NCBI GenBank assembly: GCA_003151895.1
Contig: PLYX01000084.1
Location: 1-38,347, forward strand
Length of the DNA: 38,347 bases
Source: Solirubrobacterales bacterium
GTDB lineage: Bacteria > Actinomycetota > Thermoleophilia > Solirubrobacterales > Solirubrobacteraceae
Direction: 5' to 3'
Below are positions 18,259 to 25,698 of this stretch, piece after piece. The notes under the pieces are model-generated. The model ran no database searches, was not told the DNA's origin, and worked only from the letters and a program-made list of their open reading frames with translations. Both the position numbers and the translations under genes were made by a program. The first letter of the stretch is position 1. Every line of letters starts with the position of its first letter.

Positions 18259-19245
18259 CTAGCGTCCGAGGCCCTGCTCGAAAGCGCCCTTCACGCCCGC
18301 GTCGAGCGCGTTGAGCCGCTGCAGCGCGAGCGCCTCAGCCGAGGCGAAGCGCTGGGTGCCGGCCCCGGCGGGGCCGTCTCCACCGTGGTGGGTGAGCACG
18401 CAGTGCTCCAACGCCAGGCGGCGCTCGGCCGCCAGCGCAGGCGGCGCGTGTGCGGCGATCAGGCGCAAGCCGAGCTCGACGTGGCCGAGCATACGACCCT
18501 CCTCCGTACGAGTGATCTCGGCGCCGTAGGCATACTCGCGCGCCTTGCCGAGGTCGTGGACGAGCGCGGCGCACAGCAGCAGGTCGCGGTCCAGGCGCGG
18601 ATGCACCGCGCACAGCTCCACCGCCATCATGGCGACAGCAACCGTGTGCTCCAGCAGCCCCCCGAGGAAGGCGTGGTGGACGGAGGAGCGCGCCGGGCCG
18701 GAGGATGGGAGCGAGCACGGGGCGCGGCGCAGGCCGGCGCGCAGCTCGCGATCGGCAAGCAGGCGGTCGAGCAACGCTTTGTATCCGGGGTCATACACCT
18801 CGCGGGCGAGGTGCTCGAGGAACCCTTCGAGCTCGTCGAGGTCGCGACGCGACACGGGCAGGAAGCGAGCGGCCTCCTCGTCGCCGGCGTCGACGCGCGC
18901 GATCTGCTCGACCGTGACCTGGATATCTCCGCGGAAGCTCTTGGCGCGCCCGCGCACGCGCACGAGGTCGCCGCGCTCGAAGCGTCCGGCGAGCAGGTCG
19001 GCGTCGTCGAACGCCCGGCCCGTGACGCTGCCGGTCTGGTCGCGCAGCTCAACCGTGAGGTAGGGGGCGCCGGAGCGCGCCAGGAGGCGCTCCTTGCGCG
19101 CGCACGCGAACACCGCCTCCACGAGGTCGCCGTCGCGCAGCGTGGCGATCGTCTGCGCATCGCCCGCGCCACCGTCCGGGGCGGAAGCGCCGGTGGCCCC
19201 CGGCTCGCCGGCCGGCGCACTGGTGGTGGAGCTCTTGGTGGACAT
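18259..19245 (-). CDS. OB-fold plus HD-domain protein (YhaM-like 3'-5' exoribonuclease)
   Basis: OB-fold: ...YLTVELRDQTGSVTGRAFDDADLLAGRFERGDLVRVRGRAKSFRGDIQVTVEQI; HD: GGLLEHTVAVAMM...LLLCAALVHDLGKARE. Confidence 0.75.
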   Translation of the reverse strand: MSTKSSTTSAPAGEPGATGASAPDGGAGDAQTIATLRDGDLVEAVFACARKERLLARSGAPYLTVELRDQTGSVTGRAFDDADLLAGRFERGDLVRVRGRAKSFRGDIQVTVEQIARVDAGDEEAARFLPVSRRDLDELEGFLEHLAREVYDPGYKALLDRLLADRELRAGLRRAPCSLPSSGPARSSVHHAFLGGLLEHTVAVAMMAVELCAVHPRLDRDLLLCAALVHDLGKAREYAYGAEITRTEEGRMLGHVELGLRLIAAHAPPALAAERRLALEHCVLTHHGGDGPAGAGTQRFASAEALALQRLNALDAGVKGAFEQGLGR

Positions 19246-19264
19246 GCGGTGTCCATGATGTACG

Positions 19265-20149
19265 GTGGTTCGGATGCAGCCGCTCATCTGGGATCGCCGC
19301 CCCGACGGCTTGAGGGCCCCGGCGATGGTGTGCTCGTTTCAGGGTTGGAACGATGCGGGCGACGCGGCGTCGACCGCGACCGCATTCCTCGGGCAGGCGC
19401 TGGGCGCAGAGCGCTTTGCCCAGATCGACACGGAGGAGTTCTACGACTTCCAGGCCAACCGCCCGCACGTGAAGATCGACGAGACCCAGGCGCGCGTGAT
19501 CTCCTGGCCGTCGGTTGAAATCTTCGAGGCCCGCGCCCCGCGTGCCCACCGCGATCTCGTGATCGTGCAGGGCGCCGAGCCGTCGATGCGCTGGCGCTCG
19601 TTCAGCGCCCTGATCGTGGACCTCGCCGAAGTGCTCGACGTGCAGCTCGTGGTGACGCTCGGGGGGCTGTTGGCGGATGTGCCGCACTCCCAGCCGGTGG
19701 CAATGACGGGCTTCGCCTCCGATCCCGCACTGATGGAGCGGCTTGGATTGAAAGCGAGCAGCTACGAGGGTCCCACCGGGATCGTGGGCGTGCTGCACGC
19801 CACCTGCGCGCAGGCGGGGCTGCCCTCGGCGAGCGTGTGGGCGAGCGTTCCCCACTACGTGGCTGCCGCCGCGAGCCCCAAGGCGGCGCTCGCGCTGCTG
19901 CGCAAGCTGGAGCTGATGGTGGGGGTTTCGGTGGACGTCACCGAGCTGGAGGAAGCCGCCGGCGAGTATGAGCACCAGGTGGGGTTGGCCGTGCAGTCAG
20001 ACCCGGACATACAGGCGTTCGTGGAGCGCCTGGAGCGGCGCGCCGCGGAGAACGACCAGGCGGCGATCAGCCCGCAGGACCTGCCCTCAGGGGACCTCTT
20101 GGCGCGCGAATTCCAGCGCTTTTTGCGCCAGCGCGGGATCGAGAGCTGA
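19265..20149 (+). CDS. PAC2-family protein (ATG at 19274 is an alternative start)
   Basis: ...MVCSFQGWNDAGDAASTATAFLGQALGAERFAQIDTEEFYDFQANRPHV..., ...LLADVPHSQPVAMTGFASD... typical of the actinobacterial PAC2 family. Confidence 0.85.
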   Translation: MVRMQPLIWDRRPDGLRAPAMVCSFQGWNDAGDAASTATAFLGQALGAERFAQIDTEEFYDFQANRPHVKIDETQARVISWPSVEIFEARAPRAHRDLVIVQGAEPSMRWRSFSALIVDLAEVLDVQLVVTLGGLLADVPHSQPVAMTGFASDPALMERLGLKASSYEGPTGIVGVLHATCAQAGLPSASVWASVPHYVAAAASPKAALALLRKLELMVGVSVDVTELEEAAGEYEHQVGLAVQSDPDIQAFVERLERRAAENDQAAISPQDLPSGDLLAREFQRFLRQRGIES

Positions 20150-20200
20150 GCAGAGCGACCACCGCCCGCCTCGCGGTCAGGCGTCGCGGCCGTGTTTGAT

Positions 20201-21469
20201 CTACGGGCCTGAGGCGACGCCGTAGGTGACGGCGGCCGACCCCATCAGCAGTTTGCCGGAGCCATACTCGGACTCGGCCTTGGAGGGCTGGAAGCCGGGT
20301 GAGAGCGGGATCGTCTTCTTCAGGGCGTACATCACGAACTCGATCGTGTCGCTCTTGCCGTGGGCTGGGCAGATCGGGCTGTAGGCGGCCTTGCCGGCGG
20401 TGTTGGCGCCGACCACGGCTCCTGCCGGCACTTGACCGGCGGCGACCCCGGTCGAGCTCGGGGAGATCCCGCCGACGATCCAGCGGATGCCACCGGTTGA
20501 CCCGGAGGAGTTGTCGTCGATGACGAACAGCACGAGCTCGGCAGCGTGCGCGGGGACGTGCTGCCAGGAGAGCGGCGGGGAGCTGCCGGCGCCCGCGCAG
20601 GTGTACTGGGCGGGGATCGCCCCGTTGCGTTCGAACGCGGAGCTCGAGATCGAGAACCCACCGGGAGGGGTGTAGACCTCGCCGCTGGAGCTCGACGCGG
20701 AAGAGGTGGCAGACGAGCCGCTCGCGGTCGACCCGCCTGACTTGGAAGCCGCGCTTCGCGAACTCGTGGCGGTGAGGTTTTCCGGCTTGCCTTTGTACTG
20801 CTTGCAGTCTTCCATCACATACCCCGCATGGCAGTCCGTGAGGCCCTTCCAGTGCGCGTGGAAGTTGTTCTCGAAGCCTGTGAGCAGAGCCGTGCGCTGC
20901 GCTGCGCTCTTGCCGGCGGTGACCTTCGCGGCGATGCGCGAGGCGAGCAGTTCGACCTTGATGCGCGCCAGCAGGTCGGCTTCGGTCTCGCCGGACTTGG
21001 CGAGGTACTTCTGCAGCTCGCCGGCCTTCGGGAAGCTCTGGCGCTCGAGCTGGGCGAAGCGCTGCTTGACTTCGGCTTCGGAGATCGTGATCCCGCGGGC
21101 GGCCGCCTCGCCGAGCACCCACTCGGAGGTGATCAGGAAGCCGAGCGCCTGATGGCTCGGCGAGCTCGCGGCGCCGAGCGCCGTCTCGACGGACAGCCAG
21201 TGCTGGTAGCTCGACTTGGGGATCGGGGTGCCGGACACGAACGCGACGGCGTCGGCGGCCGGGACGGCGGCGGTCGAACCCTGTGTGGGGGCGGCGGCGG
21301 GGGACGCCGGCACCGAGGGGGTGGACGTGGAGGAGCCGCCCCCGCAGCCGGCGAGCAGGGCGGCGCTTACGAGCAGGCCGGCGGCGAGCAGCGACAGCGC
21401 CGGGCACAGCGATCTGCGCGTGCGTACGGCCCCTGCCCGCGTGGTGCGTACCTTCATCCGTCCGCTCAT
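20201..21469 (-). CDS. Lipoprotein fusing a SurA-N/PPIase-chaperone-like region to a C-terminal PEBP (YbhB/YbcL) domain
   Basis: Lipobox LLAGC; SurA-like VAFVSGTPIPKSSYQHWL...GFLITSEWVLGEAAARGITISEAEVKQRFAQL; Ser-rich linker; PEBP: NGAIPAQYTCAGAGSSPPLSWQHVPAHAAELVLFVIDDN...HGKSDTIEFVMYAL. Confidence 0.75.
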   Translation of the reverse strand: MSGRMKVRTTRAGAVRTRRSLCPALSLLAAGLLVSAALLAGCGGGSSTSTPSVPASPAAAPTQGSTAAVPAADAVAFVSGTPIPKSSYQHWLSVETALGAASSPSHQALGFLITSEWVLGEAAARGITISEAEVKQRFAQLERQSFPKAGELQKYLAKSGETEADLLARIKVELLASRIAAKVTAGKSAAQRTALLTGFENNFHAHWKGLTDCHAGYVMEDCKQYKGKPENLTATSSRSAASKSGGSTASGSSATSSASSSSGEVYTPPGGFSISSSAFERNGAIPAQYTCAGAGSSPPLSWQHVPAHAAELVLFVIDDNSSGSTGGIRWIVGGISPSSTGVAAGQVPAGAVVGANTAGKAAYSPICPAHGKSDTIEFVMYALKKTIPLSPGFQPSKAESEYGSGKLLMGSAAVTYGVASGP

Positions 21470-21543
21470 CCGTCGTCGAGGCTAATCACAGAGCCTAAAG
21501 CGCAGCGAAAGCCTACTTTATGCCCCCAATTTTGGCATTATTA

Positions 21544-21603
21544 TTCTAAATTAGGCAGCTTACTTTAGAAGTTTAATACTAAAACAGGCAGCCTACTTTG
21601 GAA
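21544..21603. promoter_or_regulatory. Two 27-bp dyad repeats upstream of ATPase gene 1
   Basis: TTCTAAAttaggcagcttacTTTAGAA (21544-21570) and TACTAAAacaggcagcctacTTTGGAA (21577-21603), offset 33 bp, in an AT-rich pocket. Confidence 0.6.
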
Positions 21604-21624
21604 ATAATGCTATCTTGAGCAGAT

Positions 21625-23070
21625 ATGGCGCTCAGTGACGAGGAGATCCTCAGCCAGAATCCATGGTGGAGCGAGAAGGGATGGCCGGCCGACGACCGGC
21701 AGCTCGCCCGGCTCGCCGGCCAGCCCGTGCGCCTGCCCGCGGAGCTGGTCGACACGATCGACCTGAGCAGGGCGGGCATCCACGTGTTGCGCGGCCCGCG
21801 CCAGGTCGGCAAGACGACCGACCTCAAGCTGCTGGTCGAGCGCGCCCTGGCCGAGGGACACGACGCGCGCTCGATCGTGTATCTGACGCTCGACTTGATA
21901 GAGGGCGAGCCGCACGCCGAGTTGGCCCGAACGGTCACACGCGCCAAGGCGCTGGCGATGCACCCGGGACAGAGCATCGTGCTGCTCGACGAGGTGACCG
22001 GCATTCCACGCTGGCAGACGGCGGTGAAGGCCATCTGGGACAGCGGGACGATCGACGATGACGTGGTCGTGTGCAGCGGCTCCTCGGCGATCGATCTACA
22101 ACGGGGCGCCGCCGAGCGACTCCCGGGGCGCCGCGGCGCGGGCCGCGACTATCTCGCGTTGCCGCAGACGTTCGCGTCGTTCGCCCGAGCGATCGACCCC
22201 TCAATACCCCCGTCACCGTGCCTGACGATCGCCGATATCCCTACCGCTGAGGGGGTCGCGACACTGGAGCAGAGCCGCATATACGGAGCGGGGCTCAAGC
22301 ACGCCCTCTCCCTGTACCTGAAGTTCGGCGGGCTGCCGGCGGCCGTCGCCGAGGCATCCACCGGAGCGCCCGACCCCTCAGAGCGGGTCAAGCGGGTGCT
22401 GTATGACTCGCTCGTCAAGGAGGTCCAGCGACGCGGCGCGAGCATTCCGGCGGCCCAAGCGCTGCTCGAGCGAGTACTGCGATCGCTCGGCTCGAGAACC
22501 GATTGGAGCAGGATGGCACGCGAGATGGACGTGCCGCTCTCAAACAGGCGTGGAGCCACGAGCTACCACACTCTGCGCGACTACATCGAGCTGCTGGCGG
22601 GCGGTTACTTCCTGTTCATCCTGTACTTCTGGAGGGCGGGCTCACAGACGAACAGCCTGTCCAACGAGAAGAAGGTGTTCTTCGCCGACCCACTCCTGCA
22701 CACGATCGCGCTCGATCTCACACCAGGACGCACGGCTGACGTTCCCGCACTCGTCGAGAACGCGGTGGGCCTGGCGCTCTACCGTCGCTACGAGCCACAC
22801 GAGCGCTCGATCGAATCGTTTGTGTCGCCCGACCGGCTGCACGTGTGGCGCACCGCCCGAGCCGGCGAGGTGGACTTCGTGGCGGGCCCACGTCGCGAGC
22901 TCGACGCCGTGGAGGTCAAGTACCAGCGCCAGATCGACCTGCGCAGCGCAGCCGGCGTGGCGAAGGCTCATCCCGGACGTCCAGCGGTGATCGCGACACG
23001 GGACGATCTGCGATTCGCAGACGATTACGTGCTTGTTCCGGCTCACCTGCTGCTTTGGGCCCTGGGGTGA
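21625..23070 (+). CDS. DUF4143-type AAA ATPase with C-terminal restriction-endonuclease-fold-like domain
   Basis: Walker A GPRQVGKTTDLKLL; SIVLLDEVTGI; ...GEVDFVAGPRRELDAVEVKYQRQID. Confidence 0.85.
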   Translation: MALSDEEILSQNPWWSEKGWPADDRQLARLAGQPVRLPAELVDTIDLSRAGIHVLRGPRQVGKTTDLKLLVERALAEGHDARSIVYLTLDLIEGEPHAELARTVTRAKALAMHPGQSIVLLDEVTGIPRWQTAVKAIWDSGTIDDDVVVCSGSSAIDLQRGAAERLPGRRGAGRDYLALPQTFASFARAIDPSIPPSPCLTIADIPTAEGVATLEQSRIYGAGLKHALSLYLKFGGLPAAVAEASTGAPDPSERVKRVLYDSLVKEVQRRGASIPAAQALLERVLRSLGSRTDWSRMAREMDVPLSNRRGATSYHTLRDYIELLAGGYFLFILYFWRAGSQTNSLSNEKKVFFADPLLHTIALDLTPGRTADVPALVENAVGLALYRRYEPHERSIESFVSPDRLHVWRTARAGEVDFVAGPRRELDAVEVKYQRQIDLRSAAGVAKAHPGRPAVIATRDDLRFADDYVLVPAHLLLWALG

Positions 23071-23071
23071 G

Positions 23072-23232
23072 TCACCCGCGCGTGGTTTGCTCGGCGATCG
23101 CGCCCTGGACCCGCCAGCCCCTGTCGGTGAGCGTCCAGGCGTTGGGCTCGCCGCGCGAGGCCCCACCGCCGGTGTTCTCGATCGGGCCGATGTCGTGCAG
23201 GCGGGCGAGCGGCGTGCTGGCGCTGGTCCGGT
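23072..23232 (-). pseudogene. Duplicated C-terminal segment of the TetR-type regulator at 24670-25695
   Basis: Minus strand reads LARLHDIGPIENTGGGASRGEPNAWTLTDRGWRVQGAIAEQTTRG*, versus LARLRQLGLIENTGGGATRGEPNAWTLTDKGWGVQGAIAEQTAGG* at 24670. Confidence 0.85.
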
Positions 23233-23239
23233 AGACGGG

Positions 23240-24490
23240 TCAACCGCCGCTCCACAGCCCCGAGACCGGCACCGCCCATATGCGCTCGCCAAACGGCAAG
23301 GTGTGTTCTCCGCAGTACACGACGACGCCTGCCTTGAAGCGGGCGCCGAGCTTGTCTCGCAGGAAGCGCAAGCCGCGCAGACCGGATGCGTCGACGCTGG
23401 TGCCCGCCTTGACCTCAATGCCCACCACCTCGCCGGACGGCGACTCGACGAGCAGGTCGACCTCGCGCTTCTCGGTGTCTCGGTAGAAGTATGGCTCGAC
23501 GCGAATGGTGCTCCAGGTCGCCTGCTTGACGATCTCCATCAGGACGAAGGTCTCGAACAGCATGCCGGCGAGGGCCCCTTGATCGGGGGCGGAGTAGCGC
23601 GTCTCGTCGGCGCCCAAGAGCGCGGCGGCCATGCCGCTGTCCGAGAGGAACAACTTGGGCGTCTTGATCTGCCGCGAGCCGAGGTTCGTCGACCAAGGAC
23701 GCAGCTTGTACAGCAGGAACAGCTGCGAGAGCAACTCGACGTGAGCCTTGATCGTCTTGTCGTCGAGCGCGAGATCGCGCCCGAGCGCGGCGTAGTTGAC
23801 AAGACCGCCGGTACGCGCCGCAAGCAGCCCCAGCAGCCTTTCGAGCTTGGCCGAGTCGATCCGCACCTCGCCCACGTCCGGCAGATCGCGGCCGAGGACG
23901 GTCCGCGCGTAGGAGCGGAAGTAGCGCAGGCGCTGACGCGGAGTACGATCGAGCGCGTCAGGGTAACCTCCGGCGACGACGAGCTTGGCAACTGCGCCGC
24001 GGCCCTTCGGAGCGCCGCTTACTCGCGGCGGCTCGCCGGCGAGCAGCGCGTCGATGACCGAGGTGCGCGTACCGGCAAGCTCGGCTTGCGCGAAGGGCCA
24101 CAGGTTGACGTACTCAACCCGTCCGGGCAGCGCATCGGCGATTGCTCTCGAGGTGATGAGATCAGCCGATCCGGTGAGCAGAAACTGACCGGGTGTGAGA
24201 TCGTCGTCGAGGATCTGCTTGATGGCGAGCATCAGCTCCGGCGCACGCTGAACCTCGTCGATGACGGCCGGCCGCGCCAGCGACAGGGCGAATCCGTCCG
24301 GATCGGCGAGTGCCGACTTGCGCGTCTGCTCGTTGTCTAGGCTGAAGTAGTTTGGAACCAGGCCCGCTGCCTGCAGCTGCTTTGCGAGCGTGCTCTTGCC
24401 CGCCTGACGCGGCCCGACGATCGCCGCGGCGCGACTCACGCTGAGGATGTCGCGCACCTCACCTTCGATGCCTCGTCGAATCAACGCCAT
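23240..24490 (-). CDS. DUF4143-type AAA ATPase (second copy, divergent sequence)
   Basis: Walker A VGPRQAGKSTLAKQL; AVIDEVQRAPELMLAIK; C-terminal EVDLLVESPSGEVVGIEVKAGTSVDASGLRGLRFLRDKLG. Confidence 0.88.
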   Translation of the reverse strand: MALIRRGIEGEVRDILSVSRAAAIVGPRQAGKSTLAKQLQAAGLVPNYFSLDNEQTRKSALADPDGFALSLARPAVIDEVQRAPELMLAIKQILDDDLTPGQFLLTGSADLITSRAIADALPGRVEYVNLWPFAQAELAGTRTSVIDALLAGEPPRVSGAPKGRGAVAKLVVAGGYPDALDRTPRQRLRYFRSYARTVLGRDLPDVGEVRIDSAKLERLLGLLAARTGGLVNYAALGRDLALDDKTIKAHVELLSQLFLLYKLRPWSTNLGSRQIKTPKLFLSDSGMAAALLGADETRYSAPDQGALAGMLFETFVLMEIVKQATWSTIRVEPYFYRDTEKREVDLLVESPSGEVVGIEVKAGTSVDASGLRGLRFLRDKLGARFKAGVVVYCGEHTLPFGERIWAVPVSGLWSGG

Positions 24491-24506
24491 CGTTGCCTCC
24501 AAGTTT

Positions 24507-24598
24507 GCCGACCGATCCGGAATAGGATAGCTGATCAATCCGGAGTAGCATGGCCGACTAATCCGGAATAGGAGACCCGACTATCTCGGACTATGACC
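24507..24598. repeat. Four head-to-tail 23-bp imperfect repeats upstream of ATPase gene 2
   Basis: gccgaccgatccggaataggata / gctgatcaatccggagtagcatg / gccgactaatccggaataggaga / cccgactatctcggactatgacc, exact 23-bp period. Confidence 0.75.
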
Positions 24599-24669
24599 CC
24601 TACGCTGCTTCGGCGCGTGCCACTTTGCGGGCTCTGGCAGGGGTAGAGCCACCCTGCTCGTTTGCCTGT

Positions 24670-25695
24670 CTACCCGCCGGCGGTCTGCTCGGCGATCGCG
24701 CCCTGCACTCCCCATCCCTTGTCGGTGAGCGTCCACGCATTGGGCTCGCCGCGGGTGGCTCCGCCGCCGGTGTTCTCGATCAGCCCGAGCTGCCGTAGGC
24801 GGGCGAGCAGCTTCGACATCTGGCCCTGGTCGGTGACCTCGGCGGTGTCGGCGACGGCCCGGTTGGATGGATAGGATCCCCGCCCACCCAGCTCGGCGAT
24901 CGCCGCCAGGACGCGCACGGTGCGGTAGGTGAGCCGCATCTCCAGGTGACCGAGCGGGTTGCCTTCCGTACGCCGGCTGCCGGCCGCGGTCTTGGGGACG
25001 GGCCGGCCGAGCTCCTTGCGCGCGGCGGCGCGACCGAGATAGGGCAGGACGACCATGCCCATCAGCGGGCTGCTCAGTTCCACGAGCCGTCCCGGCTTGT
25101 CATCCAGGAGCCGTGAGTGCAATACCGAGAGGACCCCGCCGACGACGCCCTCGGCTGTGAGGGGTGGCAGTTCATCGGCTGCCTTTGACTCGTTGCGTCC
25201 TTCGTCGATGAGGCTAATAATTTGGGCGATGCCACGCTGGCGGCACTCCAGCGCTTTGTGGCCCGCGCCCAACGATCCGACGATAAGGAGCTGCCCCACA
25301 CCACGCTCCATGTCAAGGAACGACAGCAATCCGGTGAGAGATGTCCTGATCCGCTCGGCCCACGGTGCTTTGGGGTCGTAGGAGTCGAGCACATACCGTG
25401 AGGCCCGCGCGATCCCGTCGTCAAACGCGGCGAGGAAGCAGTCTTCGCGGTCGGCGAACAGCTCGTAGAACGTGCGGCGAGAGACACCCGCACGCTCCAC
25501 GACGTGCGCGACGGTGACATTCCCCGCGCCACGCTCGCCGCAAACCTCGGCCATCGCGGCGAGTATCCGTGCGCGCTGGATGTCCAATACCCGCTTGTGC
25601 CCGTTAGGGTGCTCGCGCTCCAACCCGTTGGGCGCGACCGTCATCAGCCCGCCGGACGCGGACCCACCAGACGGCGCCCACTCATCGGTTGACAT
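24670..25695 (-). CDS. TetR-family regulator with an additional C-terminal winged-helix segment
   Basis: ARILAAMAEVCGERGAGNVTVAHVVERAGVSRRTFYELFADREDCFLAAFD (TetR HTH); C-terminal LTYRTVRVLAAIAELGGRGSYPSNRAVADTAEVTDQGQMSKLLARLRQLGLIENTG (wHTH). Confidence 0.88.
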   Translation of the reverse strand: MSTDEWAPSGGSASGGLMTVAPNGLEREHPNGHKRVLDIQRARILAAMAEVCGERGAGNVTVAHVVERAGVSRRTFYELFADREDCFLAAFDDGIARASRYVLDSYDPKAPWAERIRTSLTGLLSFLDMERGVGQLLIVGSLGAGHKALECRQRGIAQIISLIDEGRNESKAADELPPLTAEGVVGGVLSVLHSRLLDDKPGRLVELSSPLMGMVVLPYLGRAAARKELGRPVPKTAAGSRRTEGNPLGHLEMRLTYRTVRVLAAIAELGGRGSYPSNRAVADTAEVTDQGQMSKLLARLRQLGLIENTGGGATRGEPNAWTLTDKGWGVQGAIAEQTAGG

Positions 25696-25698
25696 CGT

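Noticed and set aside
24507-24598. Possible short CRISPR array
   Set aside because: Repeats are directly adjacent with no spacers and no cas genes are nearby; better explained as an operator or iteron array.
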